From positions 1 through 52,156 of the forward strand of contig DBOL01000080.1 in assembly GCA_002299555.1 (NCBI GenBank): 52,156 nucleotides of DNA, given 5' to 3'. This DNA comes from Candidatus Aminicenantes bacterium UBA647. GTDB lineage: Bacteria; Acidobacteriota; Aminicenantia; UBA2199. Position 1 is the stretch's first letter. Every line of letters starts with the position of its first letter. Made by a program: the position numbers and the translations under genes. Below, one piece after another: positions 33,871-42,697 of the stretch. The notes under the pieces were generated by a model. It saw only the letters and a list, made by a program, of their open reading frames with translations, was not told the origin of the DNA and searched no databases.

Positions 33871-34320
33871 ATGAATAGAATGGTTGAAGTTTATACCGAT
33901 GGAGCTTGCTCTGGAAATCAGTTCAAGGATAATTCCGGTGGCTGGGGAGCAATATTATTCTCCGGCGACAAGAGAAAAGAGATATTTGGCGGGGAGAAGA
34001 ATACCACTAACAACAGAATGGAATTGAAGGCATGCATTATGGGTCTAAGTGAGATTAAGAGTACCGATCCTCATGTGAAATTGTTTTCGGACAGTGCATA
34101 TATTGTTAACTGCATCAATAATAAATGGTATGTGAAGTGGGAACGGAACGGATGGAAAACAAGTAAAAAAGAGCCGGTTGAAAATAAGGATCTCTGGGTT
34201 GAGCTATTGAGGCTAACAAGAAAATTTAATGTTGAATTTATTAAAGTTAAAGGTCATTCCGGGATTGAGCATAACGAAAGAGCTGATGAACTTGCCAACA
34301 AAGGGATGGATTCCATTTAG
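33871..34320 (+). CDS. rnhA: Ribonuclease HI
   Basis: 149 residues, the usual length. Catalytic residues are Asp10 (YTDGACSGN), Glu51 (NNRMELKA), Asp74 (FSDSAYIV) and Asp139 (NERADELA), with His129 in VKGHSG. The basic-handle segment (KWYVKWERNGWKTSKKEPVENKDLW) is present. The enzyme removes the RNA strand of RNA-DNA hybrids, such as replication primers and R-loops. The start at 33871 lies 9 bases after GGAG; a TTG at 33856 overlaps that site, and the ATG at 33880 is also possible. A TATAAT box at 33822-33827 should give a leader of about 37 bases. Confidence 0.95.
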   Translation: MNRMVEVYTDGACSGNQFKDNSGGWGAILFSGDKRKEIFGGEKNTTNNRMELKACIMGLSEIKSTDPHVKLFSDSAYIVNCINNKWYVKWERNGWKTSKKEPVENKDLWVELLRLTRKFNVEFIKVKGHSGIEHNERADELANKGMDSI

Positions 34321-34377
34321 GTTTGATATTGTTGTTGTTGAAAACTCCCCATTTATATGATATAAAACTGAATTAAC

Positions 34378-34451
<74 letters not shown>

Positions 34452-34478
34452 TTTTCTTTCATTTTCAAGAGGTTCATT

Positions 34479-35393
34479 ATGTTTAGATCATTATTTCGCA
34501 GGAAGATAGACCGAATAATCAAAAGATCCAAAATTATAGAGATAAACAACGACTCACGAATCATTATCTTCAGTGATTGCCACAGGGGCCATGGTGACAG
34601 ATCAGATGATTTTTTCCACAATCAATATGTTTATATAAATGCCCTCAAGCATTACATAAAAAAAGGTTTCACATATATAGAACTGGGAGATGGGGATGAG
34701 CTTTGGGAGAACGCAAATTTCAGGCTTATCAGTGAAAGATATAGAGTTATTTATCAGATGTTTGATGAACTTCACAAAGAGAAGAGGTTCCGATTCATTT
34801 GGGGAAATCATAACAGAAGGTGGAGAAGCCGATTCCTGTTTGACAAGCAGTTCGGAAAGGTCATCGACGAGGAGAGCGGGATAGAAATAAAGCTTCTTAA
34901 GGATCTCGAGGCGGAAGAAGCGATAATTTTAAGATTTAACAATGATAGCTCTAAAGAGATACTTCTGATACATGGTCATCAGGGTGAATTATTGAATGAT
35001 ACTTTATGGTGGTTCGGCAGGTTCTTCATAAGGGTGTTCTGGAGGTTTGTTCAAATGAGATTTGGTGTAGCAGATCCAACAAGCCCTGCAAGGAATTTCA
35101 GGATCAGAAGTAAAATAGATCGGAGATTTATAAACATATCTGAGGAGAGAAAAAGGGGTGTTATTATTGGACATACCCATTTCCCGATCTTTCCCGATTA
35201 TGGAGAAGTACCATATTTTAATGATGGCAGTTGTGTTCATCCCAGATGTATCACAGGGCTTGAAATTGAAAAAGGGGAGATTGCACTTGTAAAATGGCTC
35301 TATTCTCAGAATAGTACAGGCTATCTCAAGCTTACGAGAGAGGTGATCTCGGGACCACTGAAGATCGAGAAATTGTTAGAATATTTTAATTGA
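34479..35393 (+). CDS. Calcineurin-like metallophosphoesterase
   Basis: 304 residues from the ATG at 34479, preceded by AAGAGG; longer in-frame starts run into the tRNA gene and are rejected. Metal-ligand motifs in order are DCH (Asp33, His35), GDGDE (Asp71), GNH (Asn110-His111), a GHQGE segment and GHTH near residue 230. The long basic N-terminus and the FVQMRFG segment suggest a membrane-surface protein, loosely like UDP-2,3-diacylglucosamine hydrolase. Substrate and pathway cannot be fixed. The gene follows tRNA-Ala by 27 bases. Confidence 0.85.
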   Translation: MFRSLFRRKIDRIIKRSKIIEINNDSRIIIFSDCHRGHGDRSDDFFHNQYVYINALKHYIKKGFTYIELGDGDELWENANFRLISERYRVIYQMFDELHKEKRFRFIWGNHNRRWRSRFLFDKQFGKVIDEESGIEIKLLKDLEAEEAIILRFNNDSSKEILLIHGHQGELLNDTLWWFGRFFIRVFWRFVQMRFGVADPTSPARNFRIRSKIDRRFINISEERKRGVIIGHTHFPIFPDYGEVPYFNDGSCVHPRCITGLEIEKGEIALVKWLYSQNSTGYLKLTREVISGPLKIEKLLEYFN

Positions 35394-35428
35394 CCTGTGG
35401 GATTGTAGTCTAGCCTAAAATTCTATGC

Positions 35429-35434
35429 TATAAT
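35429..35434 (+). promoter_or_regulatory. Leaderless -10 element of the phosphodiesterase gene
   Basis: A perfect TATAAT (35429-35434) ends exactly 6 bases before the ATG at 35441. There is no Shine-Dalgarno sequence, and only a weak -35 candidate is visible. Confidence 0.55.
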
Positions 35435-35440
35435 ATTACT

Positions 35441-36769
35441 ATGGACAGAAGAAACTTTATAAAAAATTCAATAATACTCTCTTCAGGATTAGGGTTGTCC
35501 TATTGTGGTTCGGGAACCGGACAGGATAAGATAAAAGTTGTTATTCTCGGGTTTGATGGCGTAGGATGGGCGACTGTTGATCCTTTGATCAGGAAAGGGA
35601 AACTACCCTATCTGAAAAAGCTCAGGGAAAATAGTGCCTGGGGTGATTTCAAAACAATAAAGCCTACAAAATCTAATGTAGTTTGGACAAGCATCGCTAC
35701 AGGAAAAACTATGTTGAAACATGGTATTATGGATTTCTCTTATCTGAAAAAAAATGGGATCAAAGTTCCCTTCACAAAATCACAAAGAGTAGAGCCGGCA
35801 TTATGGCAGATATTAAGCTCATATAATAAGAGTAGCGCTGTTATTAATTGGTGGGTCTCTCATCCTCCGGACAAAATTAAGGGTGTGATGCTTTCAGATC
35901 AGTTCAGAAGAATGGCACAGAACAGAGTAAATAGGGATGCTCTTGTCAAGACAGTTCACCCTCAATCATTTTATGAAAAGTTGGAACACCTTGCTCAAGA
36001 GAACAAAAATTATAATAAGGTTATAAGCAGAACCGGACTGCCTGACTTTTTCAAGATATATAATAAGACTCATCCCGGAAAAAATGCTGCAAAAGTACCT
36101 GTTCTTGGTATTTACAAGAGGCTGATAAAACATGATGCAATGGTTGAATCTGCATCCAGATATCTTCATGAGAATTTAGATACTGATTTTTTTGCAACTT
36201 ATTTCAGGCTTCCTGATATCACTCAACATTTTATAACTCATTTTATGGACAAAGAGTTTAAGAAAAAATTTAAGGCTGCTTATAAAAATGGAAAAATGAG
36301 TCCCGAACTCGAACATGAAGCAACTGAAATGGTATCTGAACTTCTCCTTCCAATTTATAGTTATATGGAGAGAGTTATAAAAGAGTATATTGAATCTGAA
36401 AAAAATAAAAATACTTACTTCATGATCATGTCTGATCACGGTTTTTCATTTTATGACGGGGGATACAACCATTACAATCTTCCGGATGAGATGGCGGCTC
36501 CTGATGGGATATTTTTAATGCATGGTCCGAAAGTGAGAAATGGAAAAATTCCTGATGTGGGTGTTTATGATGTTGCTCCGACCGTACTTAATATTTTTGA
36601 CCTTCCAGTCGGGAAGAATATGGATGGGAAGGTTCTCAAAAGTGCTCTGAAATTAAATAACAGACTCAGATATAAAGAGTACAAAATGAAGAAGTATGGT
36701 GAAGGGAAGATCAATGAAAACTTTCAGAAAGAAGATCTTGAGGAACTGAAATCTATAGGTTACATTTGA
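35441..36769 (+). CDS. Tat-exported alkaline phosphatase-superfamily phosphodiesterase
   Basis: 442 residues. The N-terminus has a twin-arginine start (DRRNFIKNS) and a possible lipobox at Cys22. The alkaline phosphatase fold begins VVILGFDGVGW, with metal ligand Asp39. The nucleophile region is KPTKSNVVWTSIATGK (from about 67), and further metal ligands appear in DITQHFITHF and MSDHGFSFYDGGYNHY. This matches type I phosphodiesterase / nucleotide pyrophosphatase relatives that cleave phosphodiesters outside the cytoplasm. The exact substrate is unknown. It is expressed from a leaderless promoter. Confidence 0.85.
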   Translation: MDRRNFIKNSIILSSGLGLSYCGSGTGQDKIKVVILGFDGVGWATVDPLIRKGKLPYLKKLRENSAWGDFKTIKPTKSNVVWTSIATGKTMLKHGIMDFSYLKKNGIKVPFTKSQRVEPALWQILSSYNKSSAVINWWVSHPPDKIKGVMLSDQFRRMAQNRVNRDALVKTVHPQSFYEKLEHLAQENKNYNKVISRTGLPDFFKIYNKTHPGKNAAKVPVLGIYKRLIKHDAMVESASRYLHENLDTDFFATYFRLPDITQHFITHFMDKEFKKKFKAAYKNGKMSPELEHEATEMVSELLLPIYSYMERVIKEYIESEKNKNTYFMIMSDHGFSFYDGGYNHYNLPDEMAAPDGIFLMHGPKVRNGKIPDVGVYDVAPTVLNIFDLPVGKNMDGKVLKSALKLNNRLRYKEYKMKKYGEGKINENFQKEDLEELKSIGYI

Positions 36770-36788
36770 TCTCTGCCTTTTTCCAAAA

Positions 36789-36817
36789 TTGAATATATTC
36801 TGAATTTCTGATATAAT
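36789..36817 (+). promoter_or_regulatory. Leaderless promoter of the SGNH esterase gene
   Basis: TTGAAT (36789-36794), 17 bases, TATAAT (36812-36817), then 6 bases to the ATG at 36824. Both hexamers are close to consensus and no ribosome-binding site is present. Confidence 0.65.
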
Positions 36818-36823
36818 TTTTTT

Positions 36824-38386
36824 ATGAGAAATGTAATAATATCCACTATTCTGTTAACTTTATTTTCAGCCGGAATTCTTGCTAATGATAAGATCTTTAC
36901 CAAGGAGTATGAGCTAAACGGGAAAATAGCAGTACTCGAAGTTGAAGCAGGCCCTTCCGGAAGTGATGTGTTCCTAAATTCAGGAACTAGAAAGAATATA
37001 AGTTATAACACCCCCGGAGAAAATCTTTTTCCAAAAATGTTTGTTAAAAAGGGTAGCTATTCTGTTACATGGATTAATTATAAAAAAAATGATGTTAAAC
37101 TAAATTTTTATGATTCATCGAGTGACTATGGCAGGACATTGGTCTCAGACAAATTTGAATTTATTTCAAGTGACACAGCTATCATATTTAATATGGGAAG
37201 GCCTGAGTTTATTCTTTTTCGTGCAATTAAAGGTGAAGATAATGAAGATATTTTCATACACGATATAGATTCCGGCCGTACAGGGAGGATAACTTCGACA
37301 TCAGGGAATGAGAATAGAATAAATATAGAGAATAGTGAGCTCAATGGACGGAGTACGTTCACACTTATTACCAGTACCCTTGAAAACGAATATACTTATA
37401 CAATAAATGTTGGTGATCTCACTGCACGTCTTGCTGATAAGAAAGAAATATTAAGAGGTCAAAAATCAAGTAAAGCGGCATTTACTTCTGAACAATTAAA
37501 TACAATCATTGCAATAGGTGACAGTGTAACCTGGGGGAAAATGAGAATGTATGAATTTATTGATTCATACCATCCGGAACTTACATACCTGGCAAAAACC
37601 TCCGATCATTTTAATGAAAATTACGGAGAGACATCGATAATCAATCTTGGAGTCAACCGAGACAGTTCTCTTGATGGTGTTGTAAGGATGGATGCAGAAC
37701 TACTCTTTGACAAGGGTTATTATTTTCTGGTATTGTTCGGAACGAACGACGTTTCATCGGGCACTTTTTCATCAACCAGCACTACAAAGAACCTTCAATG
37801 GATCCTTGAGAATGCCAGAGATAATTATGCCATGTTTCCTGTAATTTCGACTGTACCTCCTCAAAAACTTTATCTCGCAGGTATCCAGTTTTACAAAGAT
37901 GAAACTGAAAAGCTAAATGAAAAGATTATTCTTATGGCTACATCCCTGAACTTCGATTACATTGATACATACTATGCATTTTTCAATCAGGATGAAGATT
38001 GGGAAGCAATGCTGGAAGATACTAAGGGGAATCACCCCAGCCCAGCAGGACATCAGGTTATGGCTGATATGATAATTCCTGTTATATTAAGCCTCACCCC
38101 TGAGATCCCTTCAGAAGTTGGATTTTCAGCAAATACCGGGGGGAATTCTATCAATGTGAGTTGTACACAAAATAGTGAATTTGATTTCAGCCATTTTAAT
38201 GTGAAATTCGGATTCTCTCCGACCCAACTCAACAGGGAGATGACTTATTCCTCCAGTAACTTCACTATATATTTTTATCCATTCAGCCTTAACTTGAAGA
38301 GGGTAGTATACTTCAAGATGCAATCTGTCGACATGGATGGGAACTCAAGCGAATTTACAGATATTTATTCTATCAATTTGAACTAA
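36824..38386 (+). CDS. Secreted SGNH/GDSL-type esterase with C-terminal Fn3-like domain
   Basis: 520 residues with a signal peptide (1-20). Residues about 25-220 are a beta-rich N-terminal region without known motifs. The SGNH hydrolase domain has block I at GDSVTWG (Ser234), block II Gly276 (LGVNRD), block III GTND (Asn308) and block V His404 (NHPSPAGH). The Asp normally three residues before that His is replaced by Lys401, though Asp399 is near. The last 95 residues have a fibronectin-III-like pattern (SEVGFSANTGGNSINVSC...VYFKMQSVDMDGNSS). It is probably an exported carbohydrate or lipid esterase; the substrate is unknown. Confidence 0.8.
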   Translation: MRNVIISTILLTLFSAGILANDKIFTKEYELNGKIAVLEVEAGPSGSDVFLNSGTRKNISYNTPGENLFPKMFVKKGSYSVTWINYKKNDVKLNFYDSSSDYGRTLVSDKFEFISSDTAIIFNMGRPEFILFRAIKGEDNEDIFIHDIDSGRTGRITSTSGNENRINIENSELNGRSTFTLITSTLENEYTYTINVGDLTARLADKKEILRGQKSSKAAFTSEQLNTIIAIGDSVTWGKMRMYEFIDSYHPELTYLAKTSDHFNENYGETSIINLGVNRDSSLDGVVRMDAELLFDKGYYFLVLFGTNDVSSGTFSSTSTTKNLQWILENARDNYAMFPVISTVPPQKLYLAGIQFYKDETEKLNEKIILMATSLNFDYIDTYYAFFNQDEDWEAMLEDTKGNHPSPAGHQVMADMIIPVILSLTPEIPSEVGFSANTGGNSINVSCTQNSEFDFSHFNVKFGFSPTQLNREMTYSSSNFTIYFYPFSLNLKRVVYFKMQSVDMDGNSSEFTDIYSINLN

Positions 38387-38526
38387 GCATATTTTTTAAA
38401 TAATCTTTCTCAGGAAAATAGCAAATTCGGCAACCAACTTAAGAGTTAATAGTAATTTTATTTTCCTCACTATAGATATAAGTAGTAATTTTTGTAATCT
38501 GTACTATATTTAACAGGGGAGGGGCA

Positions 38527-39267
38527 TTGATCCGGAACAGGCACATAAAGATCGGGATAATTTTTCTTATATACTTATCAGTTTTAGTGACCTGCCTATC
38601 TTGTTCATCTGAAGTGCAGAGAGGGAAAATTTCTGACGAAATAGGTCAGGCCCGAAGATTGATGGTTTCCTTATTGAAAGAATTCGGCATAAAAGACAAC
38701 AGAATCCTTAAAGCCATGGGGAAGATAAACAGGCATTTATTTATTCCGCAACAGCTTAGAAAAATATGTGATCCATACGGGAATCATCCCTGTCCGATCG
38801 GTTACGGTCAGACAATTTCTCAACCATACATAGTTGCATATATGACAGAACGCCTGAGGATAAAAAATGGTGACAACGTTCTTGAAGTAGGAACCGGGTC
38901 AGGATATCAGGCTGCAATAATTTCAGAATTAGGTGCTGAAGTTACTTCGCTTGAGATTGTAAAAGAGTTAGCTCTTCATGCAGAAAATATTTTAAGTGAA
39001 GAGGGGTATAAGAGTGTGAAAGTTATAAACAGCAGTGGATATATCGGTTATCCTGACAATGCACCTTATGATGCGATAATAGTTACTTGCGCCCCTCCCG
39101 ATATTCCTGATAATCTGGTAAAAGAGCTTAAAGAGGGTGGCCGAATGATAATTCCTGTAGGAAGATTTTCCCAGAGATTACTCTTTCTTATCAAAGTTAA
39201 AGGTAAGGTTATTATCAGTGAGGAGATGAACGTAAGGTTTGTACCTATGGTAAAAAAAAAGGAATAG
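38527..39267 (+). CDS. Exported protein-L-isoaspartate O-methyltransferase-like protein
   Basis: 246 residues from a TTG start behind GGGGAGGGG. A hydrophobic segment (about 8-25) followed by Cys23/Cys26 looks like a signal or lipoprotein anchor. The rest is a full isoaspartyl methyltransferase domain: GYGQTISQPYIVAYMTE (about 93-109) and the SAM-binding motif VLEVGTGSGYQAAI (about 118-131). The family transfers a methyl group from S-adenosylmethionine to isoaspartate in aged proteins and normally acts in the cytoplasm. If the N-terminus is a true export signal, the source of SAM is puzzling; a membrane-tethered cytoplasmic orientation is the alternative. Confidence 0.85.
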   Translation: MIRNRHIKIGIIFLIYLSVLVTCLSCSSEVQRGKISDEIGQARRLMVSLLKEFGIKDNRILKAMGKINRHLFIPQQLRKICDPYGNHPCPIGYGQTISQPYIVAYMTERLRIKNGDNVLEVGTGSGYQAAIISELGAEVTSLEIVKELALHAENILSEEGYKSVKVINSSGYIGYPDNAPYDAIIVTCAPPDIPDNLVKELKEGGRMIIPVGRFSQRLLFLIKVKGKVIISEEMNVRFVPMVKKKE

Positions 39268-39362
39268 AAAATATTCATATAAATCTGATATTTATTTTTT
39301 TTCTTTGTATAATTGTTAAATATGTTTAAGAGTTTCAGCTGTATTGTCTAAAAGGATTAATA

Positions 39363-40748
39363 ATGAGCGTAAGAATAGAAAAAGACTCTTTGGGTGAAGT
39401 GAATGTCCCCGATGAAATGTTATGGGGTGCTCAAACTCAGAGGGCGATCGAAAATTTTAGAATAAGTGGAATTAAATTTCAGCGAGAGTTTATCCGGGCA
39501 CTTGGCATTGTAAAGAGTGCTGCTGCAACTGCAAATATCAGAACAGGGTTACTCGATCCCGCATTAGGAAGGGAAATTATTATTGTTGCTTCTGAGATCA
39601 TCGAAGGAGATCTTGATGAACAATTTCCACTTGATGTTTTTCAGACAGGATCAGGCACTTCATTTAATATGAATGCAAATGAAGTGATAGCAAACAGAGT
39701 AAATTTAAAACTCGGTAAAAAAGCCGGATCAAAGTTCCCGGTTCATCCTAATGATCATGTAAACATGGGACAGTCAAGCAATGATGTAATACCAACTGCC
39801 ATCCATATTGCAATTGCAGAAATTGTTTCATGGTCTTTAATCCCCTCTTTAACCTTATTTCAGGAAACGCTTGAATTAAAAAGGGATGAGTTTGGAGGGA
39901 TAATAAAACTTGGAAGAACTCATTTGCAGGATGCTACCCCTGTAAGATTGGGGCAGGAGTTCGGCGGATTTGTAGAAATGATAAAAAAAAGTATAAAGAG
40001 AGTGGAAGCGGGATTAGGGGGGTTAATGGAGTTGCCCCTGGGAGGAACAGCAGTAGGAACAGGATTGAATACTCACAGAGATTTTGCTGAGATTGCAATA
40101 AAAGAGATATCTGAAATCACAAGTATAACTTTCTCTGAAGCGCCTGATCATTTTGAGGCTCAATCATGCAAAGACTCTGTTGTCTTCATGAGTTCTGCAT
40201 ATAAAACTCTTGCTGTAACACTTTCAAAGATCGCGAATGATATCAGATGGTCAGGTTCTGGTCCATTTGGAGGTATTGGCGAACTGATACTTCCCGAGGT
40301 TCAACCGGGATCATCGATTATGCCGGGTAAGATCAATCCGGTTATTCCTGAATCAGTTCTTCAGGTTTCAGCTAAAGTGATAGGAAACGATGCTACCATT
40401 ACGATCTGTGGCCAGTCAGGCAATTTCCAGCTTAACACTATGATGCCACTTATCGGATTTACGTCCATAGAATCAGGGATGATACTTACAAATGCGATCA
40501 ATATATTCAGAGAAAAATGTATTAACGGATTAAAAGCAGATATTTCACGATGCAATGAATTAGTGGAGAAGAGCCTTGCCATGGTTACGTCACTAACACC
40601 TGAGATCGGTTATGATGCGGCCTCAAGAGTAGCAAAAGAAGCTTATTTGACAGGTAGAACGATCAGAGAGATCCTTAAAGAAAAAGATATAATAGATGAA
40701 AGTAAGATAGAAGAATTACTTGACCCGAAGAGGATGACAGGTAAGTGA
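39363..40748 (+). CDS. fumC: Fumarate hydratase, class II
   Basis: 461 residues, the standard length. The fumarase/aspartase signature GSSIMPGKINP is near 317-327, with GQSSNDVIPTA near 138-148 and LGRTHLQDATPVRLGQEF near 184-201. The ending KRMTGK is also typical of class II fumarases. The enzyme interconverts fumarate and L-malate in the TCA cycle without an iron-sulphur cluster. AAGGA precedes the ATG. No other TCA gene is adjacent. Confidence 0.95.
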   Translation: MSVRIEKDSLGEVNVPDEMLWGAQTQRAIENFRISGIKFQREFIRALGIVKSAAATANIRTGLLDPALGREIIIVASEIIEGDLDEQFPLDVFQTGSGTSFNMNANEVIANRVNLKLGKKAGSKFPVHPNDHVNMGQSSNDVIPTAIHIAIAEIVSWSLIPSLTLFQETLELKRDEFGGIIKLGRTHLQDATPVRLGQEFGGFVEMIKKSIKRVEAGLGGLMELPLGGTAVGTGLNTHRDFAEIAIKEISEITSITFSEAPDHFEAQSCKDSVVFMSSAYKTLAVTLSKIANDIRWSGSGPFGGIGELILPEVQPGSSIMPGKINPVIPESVLQVSAKVIGNDATITICGQSGNFQLNTMMPLIGFTSIESGMILTNAINIFREKCINGLKADISRCNELVEKSLAMVTSLTPEIGYDAASRVAKEAYLTGRTIREILKEKDIIDESKIEELLDPKRMTGK

Positions 40749-40775
40749 AATTGGAAAGCCTACGATTCAGGTTAA

Positions 40776-41594
40776 CTATTTTATTAGCAGAATGATTGCA
40801 ACTATTCCAAAAATTATTAATAAGATTCTTTTTGGAGACAAAATTTCCGTGAATAATATTCTTCCTGATATTGCAGACATAATAATTATCCCGATATTAA
40901 TAAAAGGGAATGTAACAAAGGCGGGGATATTTTTTGAAAGAGCCAGAAGGACAAAATAGGAAGAGAAGAAATTCGGGATTCCGAGAACAAGTCCGCTCAT
41001 AAATGCGACTCTTTTAATTTTTCTCCCGGAAAATAATATATAGATCCAACTCCATATCAGTGCTGAATAAAAGATCGTAATAAGAAAAACATTGTTATCA
41101 ACCAGAGGAAATTTTATTTTGAAATATTTCATTGAAGCATCTATTACACCAAAAAGTACAAACATCAACAGAAGGAGTGGTGAAATATTTGATAATTTTT
41201 TTTCCCATAAAAAGATGATCAGAAAGATCAATATAAGACTCAGTGCATCGGTTAAGGACGGTTTCTCTCCCCATAATAATATGGATGCAATAACCGGTAT
41301 TGCAAGGGATAATCTCCCGAAAGTGACAGTTGATGCTATTCCGGATTTTTTTAATGAAAAACTGAAGACCGAGAAGGATATGAAAAATAAGAATCCTATT
41401 ATTACCCCGAATATTAGTACTCCTGCATCCGGGAATTCCTTCACTGAAAGAAGAAGTAATCCAATGGAGCCCGATACCAGATAATTAGAAGCAATAATTA
41501 CATATCTGTCGAACCCTTTATTTTCAAATAATCTTAAGAGTAGAACAATAGAAAGTGATGATAACAAAGCGAGAACAAGATAAATATTTCCCAT
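40776..41594 (-). CDS. EamA/DMT-type membrane transporter
   Basis: 272 residues with about ten hydrophobic helices in two similar halves, the drug/metabolite transporter arrangement. The segment SGIASTVTFGRLSLAIPVIASILLWGEKPS is typical of the end of an EamA repeat, and a matching SGRILFTEILSPK segment lies in the second half. Substrate is unknown. It ends convergently with fumC, 27 bases away. TATAAT (minus strand, 41605-41600) ends 5 bases before the ATG and no Shine-Dalgarno is present, so the mRNA is probably leaderless. Confidence 0.8.
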   Translation of the reverse strand: MGNIYLVLALLSSLSIVLLLRLFENKGFDRYVIIASNYLVSGSIGLLLLSVKEFPDAGVLIFGVIIGFLFFISFSVFSFSLKKSGIASTVTFGRLSLAIPVIASILLWGEKPSLTDALSLILIFLIIFLWEKKLSNISPLLLLMFVLFGVIDASMKYFKIKFPLVDNNVFLITIFYSALIWSWIYILFSGRKIKRVAFMSGLVLGIPNFFSSYFVLLALSKNIPAFVTFPFINIGIIIMSAISGRILFTEILSPKRILLIIFGIVAIILLIK

Positions 41595-41666
41595 AGATCA
41601 TTATAGCATGAAGATCTTGATTATATATATAGATGTGACTATAGATCAGATTTGAATCCGGAATGG

Positions 41667-42128
41667 CTACTTTGGAACAAACTTAATAAGGAATTTGAGT
41701 TTTTCTTTATAAGCAGATTCCGTGAGGTGTTCAAGGAGTGTATTTTTAAAATCACCAATATCAAGAAAATCAAATGCCTCATCAAGGGATCTGAACGCTT
41801 TTGAATCCTCCCTGATATTTGAAGCAATTGCGGCATACATGCTGGCAAGACCAAAGATTGCATCTGACTCGGCAACAATTGCACCTTTTCCCATTATTAC
41901 CCTGGTGCTGTCTTTTTCTGAATCTGCAGTTGTAAGCATATCTCTTGCTGTTAATTCGCTTATATCATAGAGATATCTGCAGTCGGCCAGTTCCTTTATG
42001 CCAAAGATTCCTTCATATTCAGTATTCATAACCTGGACATGTTCAATTAACTGAATATCTGTCAGCTTATTATAAATAAGAGTAAGGACAAAATTTTCTT
42101 CCTTAAAATATATTCTGTCAATAGCCAT
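41667..42128 (-). CDS. Uncharacterised small protein, STAS/SpoIIAA-like
   Basis: 153 residues from the ATG at 42128, which has AAAGGGA upstream; the in-frame start at 42176 would add 16 residues without a site. The alternation of strands and helices (YFKEENFVLTLIYNKLTDIQLIEHVQVMN, LADCRYLYDISELTARDMLT) and the C-terminal SLDEAFDFLDI helix resemble SpoIIAA-like proteins, which often look this way without a phosphorylation site. No membrane segment is seen. It is monocistronic and unrelated to its neighbours as far as can be judged. Confidence 0.5.
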   Translation of the reverse strand: MAIDRIYFKEENFVLTLIYNKLTDIQLIEHVQVMNTEYEGIFGIKELADCRYLYDISELTARDMLTTADSEKDSTRVIMGKGAIVAESDAIFGLASMYAAIASNIREDSKAFRSLDEAFDFLDIGDFKNTLLEHLTESAYKEKLKFLIKFVPK

Positions 42129-42214
42129 TTTTTGATTTCCCTTTGTTAATATAACTGAATCAGTTATGAAATTCAATAAAAATAAAAATATTTAGTGATT
42201 ATGGAAGATAGTTA

Positions 42215-42246
42215 TTGACATTTTGAAAACTTGGTCTTAATATAAT
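42215..42246 (+). promoter_or_regulatory. Orphan sigma70-type promoter downstream of hgcB
   Basis: TTGACA (42215-42220), 17 bases, TAATAT (42238-42243), overlapping a TATAAT at 42241-42246. The hexamers are close to consensus, yet no protein gene follows on the plus strand for about 1.6 kb. Confidence 0.5.
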
Positions 42247-42249
42247 AAC

Positions 42250-42340
42250 TGAAATGTAAAGCCTTTCCGAAACTCTCCCCTTAACATAAGGCTTTTCCAT
42301 ACGCTTCATTCAGGTCCCCCGCCCTGGGGGACTTCTATAT
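42250..42340 (+). ncRNA. Candidate small RNA opposite the end of hgcAB
   Basis: Starting just after a consensus-like promoter, the region has no usable reading frame but two structural elements. AAAGCCTT (42258-42265) pairs with AAGGCTTT (42288-42295), and GTCCCCC (42314-42320) pairs with GGGGGAC (42326-42332) around a 5-base loop, a very stable hairpin for such AT-rich DNA. Only a short TTCTATAT stretch follows, so termination would be moderate. It does not resemble tmRNA, SRP RNA or 6S RNA by eye. Confidence 0.35.
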
Positions 42341-42396
42341 AAAATTATAGGGGTGTTATCAACTTTTGCTTTCTTTGTATATATTTTAGAAGCAGT

Positions 42397-42684
42397 TCAG
42401 CAGCAACCTGCAGTATCTGAGCATCCGCAAGTTGGTTCTGATCCTGTGAGTTTTCCTTTTATCACAGCGCTGGCACAGCCGACACCTTTCCTTACTTCAA
42501 GTGCATCGAAAGGGCAATTCACCTGACAGGCCCCGCATTCCATGCAGAGATCTCTATCAGTAATTATTGCTTTTTTATTATCTATTACAAAAACTGCATG
42601 GGGACAAACCTTCACACACATACCGCATCCGGTACATTTATCAGAATCAAGTTTTAACTGAGCAACATTTTTCAAATATTTCAT
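42397..42684 (-). CDS. hgcB: HgcB, ferredoxin of mercury methylation
   Basis: 95 residues from the ATG at 42684 (9 bases after GGGG); an in-frame ATG at 42690 is only 3 bases from the site. Two [4Fe-4S] motifs are seen: CTGCGMCVKVCP and CMECGACQVNCP. After them comes an isolated cysteine (VGCASA, position 70), then CGC and a terminal Cys-Cys pair. The single cysteine and the vicinal pair at the very C-terminus are hallmarks of HgcB. It is thought to reduce the HgcA corrinoid and may hand over bound Hg(II). It lies 13 bases downstream of hgcA, in the order hgcA-hgcB found in known methylators. Confidence 0.93.
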   Translation of the reverse strand: MKYLKNVAQLKLDSDKCTGCGMCVKVCPHAVFVIDNKKAIITDRDLCMECGACQVNCPFDALEVRKGVGCASAVIKGKLTGSEPTCGCSDTAGCC

Positions 42685-42697
42685 TTTCATTTTCCCC

